DNA of 5,106 nt from Lysobacterales bacterium (GTDB lineage Bacteria > Pseudomonadota > Gammaproteobacteria > Xanthomonadales > SZUA-36). Below are positions 1-5,106 of this stretch, one piece after another; positions within the stretch are counted from its first letter, which is position 1, and each line of letters starts with the position of its first letter. The stretch is taken from contig JAPHSB010000482.1 of the NCBI GenBank assembly GCA_026193295.1, forward strand, positions 1 to 5,106. Direction: 5' to 3'. Both the position numbers and the translations under genes were made by a program. A model generated the notes under the pieces. That model was not told where the DNA came from. It saw only the letters and a program-made list of their open reading frames with translations, and ran no database searches.

Positions 1-128
1 GTCTAGTTAAAGTATAGGTTAACGGGGCCCGCTTCAAGGTGCCGCTGCACAGCGATCCCGGCATGCGCTAGACTGGGCCGGTCAGAGAGCCCGCTCGTCG
101 CCGTGCGGGGATACTTTTTCGGAATCCA
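1..128. other. upstream non-coding region
   Basis: No convincing reading frame was found in the first 128 bases on either strand. The stretch holds the presumed leader of the phosphopantetheinyl transferase gene. Short AT-rich sequence lies at the left edge (GTTAA at 6-10 facing TTAAC at 19-23), with AGTATA at 11-16. Read on the minus strand the latter is TATACT, so a promoter for a divergent gene beyond the window is possible, but its only -35-like match (TTGAAG) has a poor 15-bp spacer. Confidence 0.4.
46..74 (+). promoter_or_regulatory. weak sigma70-like promoter candidate for the PPTase-PLD pair
   Basis: A -35-like TGCACA (46-51) and a -10-like TAGACT (69-74) are separated by 17 bp, each matching four of six consensus positions. 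Transcription would start near 81, about 48 bases before the GTG start. An alternative -10, GATACT at 110-115, has no recognisable -35. Either could drive the two-gene unit; this is pattern matching by eye only. Confidence 0.3.
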
Positions 129-926
129 GTGGTGTCCAGGCCTACTTCAGCAACAAGCAGCGTGACGGTGGAAGTGAAGCCGAAAGACTTCGCAACCCGC
201 GTCATTCCCCTGGACAGCCAGGATCCGCCCGCGGCGGGGGAAGCGCATGTCTGGTTTCTCGATCTGGGCAGGCTGGCGCGCCCGCTGCGGGGCGCGCTTG
301 ACGGCCATGTGGGCGCTGACGATCCGGCACCGTTCAGCAGCGGGCAGCTGCGGTTCGCCCGCCGGTTCTACCTGCGATTATTGCTTGGCGCCTACCTTGG
401 CCTACCGGGCAAGTCGGTTAGCATCAATCGCAGCAACCGCGGTAAGCCGGTACTGGACGCCACGGTGCACAAAGAGGAGCTGCACTTCAGTATCGCGAAA
501 AGCGAAGACCGTCTGTTGCTCGGTTTTTCTTCCTGCTTGCACATTGGGGTCGATCTCGAGCCCTCGCGCCGCCGGGCGCTCAACCCACTCGGTGTGGCAC
601 AACGCTATTTCAGCGTTACGGAATTCTCCGCGCTGTCCGCGATGCCACCGGACATACTCGATGCCGCATTCTTGCGCACTTGGGCATGCAAAGAAGCAGT
701 AGTCAAGGCGTCAGGGGAGGGTATTGCCAACCAGTTTTGCCGTTTCAGCGTGGAAACCAACCCGTCCCGCCGCGCGGAAGTGCTCGAATATGATGGGGAG
801 CAGTCGCCTCGCTGGTCGCTGTCATTGCTGCGGCCGGCCGAGGGTTTCCTGGGGGCCGTGGCAGCACCCGCGCCCGGCTTGCGGATCCACGCGTTCAGAC
901 TATTGCCCGCCGGGGCAGGGCACTAG
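129..926 (+). CDS. Sfp-type 4'-phosphopantetheinyl transferase
   Basis: This 265-residue protein should transfer the 4'-phosphopantetheine arm of coenzyme A onto a conserved serine of carrier-protein domains (acyl, peptidyl or aryl carrier proteins), acting in the cytoplasm. The Sfp/AcpT-superfamily signature is visible. A GVDLEP block at about residues 140-145 holds the Mg-binding acids D142 and E144. It is followed by W185-A-C-K188-E189 and K193, matching the family WxxKExxxK pattern. The protein is slightly longer than the 220-240 residues usual for Sfp types, mainly through an N-terminal tail. The start is a tandem GTG (129 or 132); GGAA at 121-124 is a weak ribosome site and fits the second GTG at least as well. 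No carrier-protein synthase gene is visible here, so the substrate cannot be deduced. The downstream PLD gene starts immediately after its stop. The family call is firm; the substrate class is unknown. Confidence 0.9.
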   Translation: MVSRPTSATSSVTVEVKPKDFATRVIPLDSQDPPAAGEAHVWFLDLGRLARPLRGALDGHVGADDPAPFSSGQLRFARRFYLRLLLGAYLGLPGKSVSINRSNRGKPVLDATVHKEELHFSIAKSEDRLLLGFSSCLHIGVDLEPSRRRALNPLGVAQRYFSVTEFSALSAMPPDILDAAFLRTWACKEAVVKASGEGIANQFCRFSVETNPSRRAEVLEYDGEQSPRWSLSLLRPAEGFLGAVAAPAPGLRIHAFRLLPAGAGH

Positions 927-929
927 GTG
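917..929 (+). promoter_or_regulatory. ribosome binding site and stop/start junction
   Basis: AGGG (917-920) sits six bases before the GTG start at 927 and inside the end of the PPTase gene. The TAG stop (924-926) and the GTG (927-929) abut, a layout typical of translational coupling by terminating ribosomes. This supports the GTG as the true start; it is also the only start that leaves a full lipoprotein signal, since the next Met (residue 12) would remove the basic region. Confidence 0.6.
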
Positions 930-2729
930 CCGGTAGCCGGTTTGCGCAAGCTCGTACCGATGCTCCTGGCCGTGGCGCTGCTGCCGGCCTGTTCCCTGTC
1001 GCCTAAAAAGGTACATGCGGTCGACGCCCGGGTCAGCGAGAGTCGCGAGTTCAGCCTGACCTGCGAGGCGAACAGGTCCGATCGCTGCGCACAGAACTCA
1101 CCGGTACTGGAGTTCGGGCGGACTGCTGCGGGGGGGGATCATCACCACCTGACGTTGCTGGAAGATGGCGAGGCCGCGTTCGCCCTTCGCCTGCACCTGA
1201 TTCGCGCGGCGCGGAACACCGTCGAGGTGCAGAATTTCATCCTGCGCAAGGACGAAAGCGGCGAACTGTTCCTCAACGAGTTGCTGGATGCGGCCCGCCG
1301 GGGTGTGAAGGTGCGCCTGCTGCTCGATCAGATGTTCTCGTTTTCCGAGGCCAGGTACCTGGTCCAGCTCACCATGGCGCACAGTAACCTGGAAATCCGC
1401 TTTTACAACCCCTCGTTCTACAAGGCCGAGATGGCCAAACACGACTGGCTCAGCGCCGTGGCTTGTTGTTTCCGACGCTTCAATCAGCGCATGCACAATA
1501 AGTTGATGGTGGTCGACGATCTGGTTGGTATTGTCGGGGGGCGCAACATCGCTGACCGTTATTTCGATTTTGATACGAACTACGAATTCAAGGACCGGGA
1601 TGTCGCCGTATTCGGCAAGGTGGTGCCGGAAATGCGGGCCTCTTTCGACACCTTCTGGGTCAACAAAAAAACCATTCCGGTACAGCATCTGCGCGATGTT
1701 GCCGCGGAGTTGCTGGACGACCCGCCAGGCAGATTGGAACCCTACGAACCACCGGCCCGTATGCGTTCGCTGCTGGCAGCGATAGAAGATGCGGACCTGC
1801 TGCGCGCGCGCTTTGTCGAAACGGCTTTCGAGGTGGCCCGACTCAGGTATTTCTCAGACCTCCCGCGCAAGCAGGCGGCTGCGGAGGACCGTTCGCAAGA
1901 GGACACGACCCAGGAACTGTACGACCTGCTGCTCTCGGCGCAGCGGTCGGTGCTTATCCAGTCGCCCTACATGGTGCTGTCGAAGCGAGCCCGGGAGCTG
2001 TTCGCCGAGTTGCGCGATCGTAATCCGGATATCGAGCTGGTTTACTCGACCAACTCGCTGGCCTCAACCGATGCCGACACCGTCTACGGCCATACGCACA
2101 AGCACAAGAAACGCTATGTCGGCAAGCTGGGTTTTCACCTTTATGAACTGAAGCCATACCCTGCGGACGCGCCCGATTTCTTCCCGCGCTGGCCCGAGTT
2201 GATCGAGGAGAAGAAGCAGGGGATTGGCAGTGACTCGAGCGTTTCCGGGGACAACTCGACGATCCCGATGCCCGCTCCCAGGGTCGGGCTGCACTCGAAA
2301 TCCTTCGTCGTGGATAGCCGCATCGCGATGATCGGATCGCATAATTTCGATCCCCGGTCGGAAGGCTTCAACACCGAGAACGGACTCATTGTCTGGGACG
2401 AGGCATTTGCACAAAAGCTGGAGCGCTTGATCCGGCGCGATATCGAACCGCAAAACAGCTGGGTCGTCGCTATGCGGCCGGACAAGGAGCAGGAGCGCAC
2501 CGCGATCCAGACCGCCCCGGAAAACATCACCGAGTTCATGCCGTGGTTTTATGGATCCACGTCCGTTTACGAGTTGGCGCCCGGCAAGGAGCCGCTGCCG
2601 CCGGACTCACCGGACTTCTACCGTCACTACTACTCCGTGGGCAGCTTTCCCGAGGTGATCCGCACCCGCCGGCAGATCAATGTGCTGTTCCTGGGATCGT
2701 TCTTCGGCTTCCTGGAGCCGATTTTGTAG
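927..2729 (+). CDS. phospholipase D-family lipoprotein, cardiolipin synthase C-like
   Basis: This 600-residue protein belongs to the two-domain phospholipase D superfamily and most resembles ClsC (YmdC), which makes cardiolipin from phosphatidylglycerol and phosphatidylethanolamine. Two catalytic HxKxxxxD motifs are intact: H190-K192-D197, followed by GGRN, and H456-K458-D463, followed by GSHNFDPRS. The N-terminus is a lipoprotein signal: basic R7/K8, a hydrophobic stretch, and lipobox LPAC with C22 as the predicted lipidated residue, so it is probably anchored in an envelope membrane facing the periplasm. The C-terminus ends FLEPIL, like ClsC proteins. It is longer than E. coli ClsC (about 470 residues), with extra sequence between the two domains. 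The GTG start abuts the previous TAG, and AGGG at 917-920 is a well-placed ribosome site, which points to translational coupling with the PPTase gene. The coding sequence contains a run of eight G (1130-1137). Its TAG stop lies in the following repeat. The family is certain; cardiolipin synthesis, rather than another PLD activity, is inferred. Confidence 0.87.
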   Translation: MPVAGLRKLVPMLLAVALLPACSLSPKKVHAVDARVSESREFSLTCEANRSDRCAQNSPVLEFGRTAAGGDHHHLTLLEDGEAAFALRLHLIRAARNTVEVQNFILRKDESGELFLNELLDAARRGVKVRLLLDQMFSFSEARYLVQLTMAHSNLEIRFYNPSFYKAEMAKHDWLSAVACCFRRFNQRMHNKLMVVDDLVGIVGGRNIADRYFDFDTNYEFKDRDVAVFGKVVPEMRASFDTFWVNKKTIPVQHLRDVAAELLDDPPGRLEPYEPPARMRSLLAAIEDADLLRARFVETAFEVARLRYFSDLPRKQAAAEDRSQEDTTQELYDLLLSAQRSVLIQSPYMVLSKRARELFAELRDRNPDIELVYSTNSLASTDADTVYGHTHKHKKRYVGKLGFHLYELKPYPADAPDFFPRWPELIEEKKQGIGSDSSVSGDNSTIPMPAPRVGLHSKSFVVDSRIAMIGSHNFDPRSEGFNTENGLIVWDEAFAQKLERLIRRDIEPQNSWVVAMRPDKEQERTAIQTAPENITEFMPWFYGSTSVYELAPGKEPLPPDSPDFYRHYYSVGSFPEVIRTRRQINVLFLGSFFGFLEPIL

Positions 2730-2789
2730 GACCGAGTTCATTCGGGATGGTTTTTTGGCCGAATGAATCCCGAATGAACTCGGTCCTAC
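2726..2789. repeat. REPIN-like inverted repeat with perfect 23-bp arms
   Basis: The arms at 2726-2748 and 2767-2789 are perfect reverse complements, separated by an 18-base loop containing T6 (2751-2756). Each arm begins, from the outside, with GTAGGACC, and contains its own small hairpin (CCGAG-TTCA-TTCGG, one G-T pair). This is the architecture of REP sequences: a conserved GTAG tetranucleotide followed by an imperfect palindrome. Two REPs in inverted orientation make a REPIN, a non-autonomous element mobilised by RAYT transposases. The element supplies the TAG stop of the upstream PLD gene (2727-2729). A second, shorter pairing exists (2737-2745 with 2759-2767) because CCGAATGAA occurs twice on the right side (2759-2767 and 2770-2778). 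It may also stabilise the 3' end or attenuate transcription. REPIN identity is inferred from structure, since only one copy is in view. Confidence 0.7.
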
Positions 2790-2800
2790 GGAATCTCCGT

Positions 2801-2815
2801 TATCATTCCGCTGTG
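2801..2815 (+). promoter_or_regulatory. possible leaderless promoter, -10 TATCAT
   Basis: TATCAT at 2801-2806 resembles a sigma70 -10 box and lies six bases before the GTG at 2813, so transcription would begin at or next to the start codon. No Shine-Dalgarno sequence precedes that GTG, which fits leaderless translation. The -35 position is poor (ACTCGG or neighbours, inside the right arm of the inverted repeat). Confidence 0.35.
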
Positions 2816-3496
2816 CATATCATCCTCATCCTGCTGGTCCTGCTCGCTCTGCTCGTCGGCCCCGGTATCTGGGTGAAGCGGGTCATGGCTCGCTATAGCA
2901 GGCCGGCCGACCGCTACGAGCAGACGGGAGCCGAGACGGCGCGGCGCTTGCTCGACGCTTTGCGCCTGCAGGACGTGGCCGTCGAGATCAGCGATTCGGG
3001 TGACCATTACGACCCGAGCGCACGTGCCGTGAGGCTTTCCACCGCCAACTACCAGGGACGTTCGCTGACCGCTGTGACCGTGGCGGCGCACGAGGTCGGC
3101 CATGCGTTGCAGGACGCACAGGGTTTCCCTCCTCTGAAATGGAGGACGCAGTTGGTGCAGTGGGTAGGACCGGTGGAAAAAGTGGGTGCCTTGCTGATGA
3201 TGGCGACGCCGGTAATCATCGGGGTTACGCGATTGCCGGTGGCTGGCGCGCTGATGTTTTTCGGCGGCGTGCTGACCCTCGGCTCGGCGGTGGCCATCCA
3301 CTTGCTGACCCTGCCCACGGAGTTCGACGCCAGTTTCGGCCGGGCCATGCCGTTGTTGCGAGAGCAGGAGGTGTTGTACGAGGTGGATGAAAGACATGCC
3401 CGCCGCCTGCTGAAGGCGGCAGCCATGACCTACGTTTCTGTTTCCTTGATGAGCCTGCTCAACGTGGCGCGGTGGATCGCGATACTGCGCCGATGA
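2813..3496 (+). CDS. YugP-type neutral zinc metallopeptidase (Zn_peptidase_2 family), membrane protein
   Basis: This 227-residue integral membrane protein carries the zinc-peptidase signature HEVGH at residues 93-97, followed by ALQ. A likely third metal ligand is E170 in the LPTEFDAS segment, a conserved block of the YugP/COG2738 family. The family is widespread in bacteria but its substrates are not established. Predicted membrane segments are an N-terminal helix (about residues 2-20), a helical pair in about 122-168, and a hydrophobic C-terminal stretch (about 203-225). DHYDPSARAVRLS before the active site also matches the family. I chose the GTG at 2813 because it puts the first helix at the N-terminus and gives the usual length of about 225. 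An in-frame ATG at 2774 would add 13 residues but lies inside the right arm of the inverted repeat. The open frame extends back to 2543 inside the PLD gene, which is incidental. The gene converges end to end with the next one. Confidence 0.85.
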   Translation: MHIILILLVLLALLVGPGIWVKRVMARYSRPADRYEQTGAETARRLLDALRLQDVAVEISDSGDHYDPSARAVRLSTANYQGRSLTAVTVAAHEVGHALQDAQGFPPLKWRTQLVQWVGPVEKVGALLMMATPVIIGVTRLPVAGALMFFGGVLTLGSAVAIHLLTLPTEFDASFGRAMPLLREQEVLYEVDERHARRLLKAAAMTYVSVSLMSLLNVARWIAILRR

Positions 3497-3889
3497 TCAG
3501 CGCCGCAGGATGGCGGCGGCAACCCAGGCGGCAACCAGCGCAGCCGCGACGATCGTGAGTTCGACCGCGAAGCGGGAGCTGAGCAGCGCCAGCGCCGGCA
3601 GGGCGATGCCCGTAGCCAGGTTGAGGATCGACAACTCGGCTGACTCCGACTCGACGGCCAGCCCCAGGAATACGAATCCCGAAGCCCAGGTCAGGACCTG
3701 CAGGTAGAGCACGGCGTCCGGAACGGTGACCAGCCATGCAACCCCGACGACAATGCCTAGCGCCGGCACCAGGGCGAGGAATGCCTTGGTCGCCAGTCGC
3801 GAAATCCCCTGCAGATGTCGAGCCGGGCTGAGTACGACCGCGGTGTCTCGCGTGTGGATCGGTGACCATTCAATCGAGTGCGTTTTCAT
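3497..3889 (-). CDS. small membrane protein of unknown function, four predicted helices
   Basis: I do not recognise this 130-residue protein. A polar N-terminal segment of about 33 residues is followed by four likely membrane helices (about 35-55, 58-79, 86-103 and 107-127), ending in a basic RR. Only the N-terminal segment and short loops are polar, so an enzymatic role looks unlikely; a small transporter subunit, sensor or membrane-adapting protein are all possible. The ATG start is well supported by GGAG at 3897-3900, seven bases upstream. The gene lies 53 bp downstream of the tetR gene on the same strand, and the gap contains a palindrome nearly identical to the one in the tetR promoter. 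It is therefore probably a target of that regulator. Its stop codon directly abuts the stop of the opposing metallopeptidase gene, with no visible terminator between them. Confidence 0.75.
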   Translation of the reverse strand: MKTHSIEWSPIHTRDTAVVLSPARHLQGISRLATKAFLALVPALGIVVGVAWLVTVPDAVLYLQVLTWASGFVFLGLAVESESAELSILNLATGIALPALALLSSRFAVELTIVAAALVAAWVAAAILRR

Positions 3890-3895
3890 CTCTTC

Positions 3896-3900
3896 TCTCC
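3896..3900 (-). promoter_or_regulatory. ribosome binding site of the small membrane protein gene
   Basis: On the minus strand GGAGA precedes the ATG at 3887-3889 by six to seven bases. It is the best ribosome site in the window and fixes the start of this unfamiliar gene. Confidence 0.7.
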
Positions 3901-3906
3901 AAAGTA

Positions 3907-3922
3907 CTTACTGATAAGTAAG
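3907..3922. promoter_or_regulatory. probable TetR-family operator, site 2
   Basis: CTTACTGATAAGTAAG is a palindrome with perfect 6-bp arms (CTTACT/AGTAAG) and four central bases. It matches the 16-bp site in the tetR promoter at 14 of 16 positions. It sits 17 bp before the membrane protein start codon, next to the ribosome site, where a bound dimer would block transcription. An adjacent AAGTACTT (3902-3909) adds a further half-site-like sequence. No strong promoter is obvious upstream, so it could alternatively act as a roadblock on read-through from tetR. Confidence 0.65.
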
Positions 3923-3942
3923 ACCAATGCACAAAAAAATAT

Positions 3943-4527
3943 CTAGCTTTCAATTCCCAGATCCGTGCGGATCTGCTCGAAGGTACATTCCAGAGCCTTG
4001 TGCCCATGGATACGAGCGAACTGGCGGGCGCCCTGGATCATGGCCATGATGGAAATTGCCTTGTTTCGAGCGTTGCCATTGAACTGGAACTCGCCCTGTT
4101 CGCGGCCGGTTTCAAGCACCCTGGTGAACCAGTCCAGGGTATCCATCATGAAGCGGTTGAGAGCTTCCTTGGTGCCTTTGGAAAGCTCTTCGAAATCGAC
4201 GGAAAGGGCGCCGGCAACGCACACCGGCCGACCGCACTCACATTGTTTCAAGGTGAATTCGAACAACCCTTCGAGCTGCGGCCTGGCAGGGCCGCCATAG
4301 GCCATGAACTCGGCAGTGCCTTTTCTCAGCGCCTGGTGGCTTTCCCTGATCAGTGATTTGACGAGTTTGGCCTTGCTCGGGAAATGATAATGAACCGCCG
4401 CGTTCTTGATGCCCAGCGGTTCAGAAATATCGCGATAGCTGAAGCCGTTCATGCCACGCTGCATCAATAGCTGCAGGGCCGTGTCAATGATCTGTTGCCG
4501 AGTGTTGCTGATCGCGTTCATGGTCAT
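3943..4527 (-). CDS. TetR/AcrR-family transcriptional regulator
   Basis: This 194-residue protein has the usual TetR-family length and layout. The N-terminal DNA-binding domain (about residues 8-55) includes a helix-turn-helix at about 29-48, with a recognition helix around K41-N-A-A-V-H-Y-H-F and the typical F-P-S-K-A following. The remainder is a helical ligand-binding and dimerisation domain. Its middle carries a cysteine cluster, C96-E-C98-G-R-P-V-C103, like the CxCG motif seen in one TetR subgroup; this may belong to the pocket or sense thiol-reactive compounds, which is inference. The ATG at 4525-4527 is preceded by AAGGAA (4532-4537). An in-frame ATG two codons later (4519-4521) is a possible alternative. 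A palindrome overlaps its promoter, predicting autorepression, and a near copy precedes the downstream membrane protein gene. The ligand is unknown. Confidence 0.9.
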   Translation of the reverse strand: MTMNAISNTRQQIIDTALQLLMQRGMNGFSYRDISEPLGIKNAAVHYHFPSKAKLVKSLIRESHQALRKGTAEFMAYGGPARPQLEGLFEFTLKQCECGRPVCVAGALSVDFEELSKGTKEALNRFMMDTLDWFTRVLETGREQGEFQFNGNARNKAISIMAMIQGARQFARIHGHKALECTFEQIRTDLGIES

Positions 4528-4534
4528 TCATTTC

Positions 4535-4550
4535 CTTACTTGTAAGTAAG
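4535..4550. promoter_or_regulatory. probable TetR-family operator, site 1 (autoregulation)
   Basis: CTTACTTGTAAGTAAG is a perfect 7-bp inverted repeat around a 2-bp centre. It lies immediately upstream of the tetR gene, overlaps the last two bases of its -10 box and covers the predicted transcription start (near 4542). A TetR dimer here would exclude RNA polymerase. The second copy at 3907-3922 supports a specific operator rather than a chance palindrome. Confidence 0.75.
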
Positions 4551-4577
4551 TATAGAGTCGTTGGCACGGAAATGCAA
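4549..4577 (-). promoter_or_regulatory. sigma70 promoter of the tetR gene
   Basis: On the minus strand, -35 TTGCAT (4572-4577) and -10 TATACT (4549-4554) are separated by exactly 17 bp, a good match to the sigma70 consensus. Transcription would start near 4542, giving a leader of roughly 15 bases that contains the AAGGAA ribosome site. The promoter sits between arfB and tetR, so tetR need not depend on read-through from arfB. Confidence 0.65.
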
Positions 4578-4602
4578 GCCCGGTTCTGAAATCCGGTAGC
4601 GT

Positions 4603-5016
4603 TTAGTCCGGGGTCCCCGAACGAAGTTTCTTCAGCTGACCGCGCTTTTTCTTTGCTTCCAGCCGCTTCTGTTTCGCGGCGCGCCCCGGCCGCGTCGGAA
4701 TCCGCTTGCGCGGCACGCGGGTGGCGCCGAGTACCAGGTCGCGCAGGCGCGTGATGGCCTCGGCCCGGTTTTTTTCCTGCGTGCGGTGGTTCTGCGCCTT
4801 GATCACGACCACGCCGTCGGCCGTGATGCGGCTGTCTCCGCTGTTCAGCAGGCGTTGCCTGACGGTTTCCGGCAAGCAGGCTGAATGCAGATCGAAGCGC
4901 AGGTGAATGGCGGTGGCCACCTTGTTGACATTCTGCCCGCCGGCACCCTGCGAGCGGATCGCGCTCAGCTCGATCTCGTCGTCCGGAATGGTTATCTGGT
5001 CGTTGATGCGGACCAT
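4603..5016 (-). CDS. arfB: alternative ribosome-rescue factor ArfB (peptidyl-tRNA hydrolase, YaeJ type)
   Basis: This 137-residue protein is close in length and sequence to E. coli ArfB (140 residues). ArfB rescues ribosomes stalled on mRNAs lacking a stop codon: its GGQ loop hydrolyses the peptidyl-tRNA ester in the peptidyl-transferase centre, while a basic C-terminal tail lies in the empty mRNA channel. Here RSQGAGGQNVNK places GGQ at residues 26-28, and TAIHLRFDL and VVIKAQNHRTQEKNR match conserved family blocks. The tail from about residue 102 is rich in K and R, including RIPTRPGRAAKQKR, as expected for ArfB and unlike a full release factor. The ATG start has only a weak upstream purine stretch (GAGAG). 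A membrane protein gene ends 14 bp upstream on the same strand, so the two may share a transcript. No anomaly is seen in the catalytic residues. Confidence 0.93.
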   Translation of the reverse strand: MVRINDQITIPDDEIELSAIRSQGAGGQNVNKVATAIHLRFDLHSACLPETVRQRLLNSGDSRITADGVVVIKAQNHRTQEKNRAEAITRLRDLVLGATRVPRKRIPTRPGRAAKQKRLEAKKKRGQLKKLRSGTPD

Positions 5017-5030
5017 CTGCGCAGTACTCT

Positions 5031-5106
5031 CTAGCTCCGATGCGCCCGGATCAGCAGCAGGGCGCCCAGCGCCAGCGCAACCAAACCTGCCACGGACAGG
5101 CCGGCA
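5031..5106 (-). CDS. C-terminal end of a membrane protein (partial, runs off the window)
   Basis: The last 24 codons and a TAG stop (5031-5033) of a minus-strand frame are visible. They encode a hydrophobic helix (GLSVAGLVALALGALLLI) followed by a short basic tail, RAHRS, so the protein ends in a membrane segment with a probably cytoplasmic basic end. It could be the last helix of a multi-pass protein or a C-terminal anchor of an exported one; nothing visible decides. The 14-bp gap to arfB on the same strand suggests co-transcription. The frame is supported by composition and position only. Confidence 0.5.
   Translation of the reverse strand, partial: AGLSVAGLVALALGALLLIRAHRS

Noticed and set aside
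1098..1688. Open frame of 196 codons on the minus strand
   Set aside because: It lies wholly antisense to the PLD gene over its first HKD motif, has no recognisable domain, and is explained by codon bias in GC-rich DNA.
2726..2789. Simple Rho-independent terminator for the PLD gene
   Set aside because: The long stem is not followed by a T run; the only T6 is in the loop, and the REP-like arm structure explains the element better, although it may still affect transcript ends.
2543..2812. N-terminal extension of the metallopeptidase frame to an ATG inside the PLD gene
   Set aside because: The extension would be 90 residues read from PLD coding DNA and the repeat, with no homology expected; the family begins at the membrane helix encoded from 2813.
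3163..3172. A second GTAGGACCG-like string resembling the repeat arm
   Set aside because: It is only nine or ten bases long, lies within metallopeptidase coding sequence without the palindrome, and is best taken as chance.
2786..3397. Open frame of 203 codons on the minus strand
   Set aside because: It is antisense to the metallopeptidase, which has clear family motifs; the antisense product is rich in Q, H and R with no signature.
3459..3869. Overlapping minus-strand frame of 136 codons
   Set aside because: It covers the small membrane protein in another frame; the 3497-3889 frame has a strong ribosome site, an upstream operator and coherent membrane helices.
4000..4356. Plus-strand open frame of 118 codons
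   Set aside because: It is antisense to the well-supported TetR gene and shows no motif.
4580..4620. Possible terminator between arfB and tetR (CCGG and CGGGG-T-CCCCG hairpins)
   Set aside because: The stems are only four or five base pairs and no T tract follows in the direction of transcription.

Overview
The window reads as chromosomal DNA of a GC-rich proteobacterium, most likely a gammaproteobacterium. The grounds are the overall base composition, a ClsC-type phospholipase D lipoprotein, an ArfB ribosome-rescue protein close to the E. coli form, and an intergenic repeat built like the REP/REPIN elements of Pseudomonas and relatives. I cannot name genus or species. I see no rRNA, tRNA, CRISPR array, insertion sequence or prophage gene.

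Layout: positions 1-128 are non-coding upstream DNA with a weak promoter candidate. A plus-strand pair follows: an Sfp-type 4'-phosphopantetheinyl transferase (129-926), then, with no spacing (TAG directly followed by GTG), a phospholipase D/cardiolipin-synthase-like lipoprotein (927-2729). The stop codon of the second gene lies inside a 64-bp element with perfect 23-bp inverted arms (2726-2789), interpreted as a REPIN. Next, on the plus strand, is a YugP-type zinc metallopeptidase (2813-3496), possibly expressed from a leaderless transcript. It converges, with abutting stop codons, on a minus-strand group.

Read from the right edge, the minus-strand genes are: the last 24 codons of a membrane protein (5031-5106, partial), arfB (4603-5016), a TetR-family regulator (3943-4527) and a small four-helix membrane protein of unknown function (3497-3889).

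The most informative regulatory signal is a pair of nearly identical 16-bp palindromes. One covers the predicted transcription start of the tetR gene (4535-4550); the other lies just upstream of the small membrane protein gene (3907-3922). Together they suggest a self-contained, auto-regulated module in which the TetR protein represses itself and the membrane protein.

Most genes belong to known families. The parts that merit a second look are the REPIN that supplies a stop codon, the TetR/membrane-protein module, and the tight phosphopantetheinyl transferase-phospholipase D coupling. I found no clear evidence of a wholly new multi-gene system.
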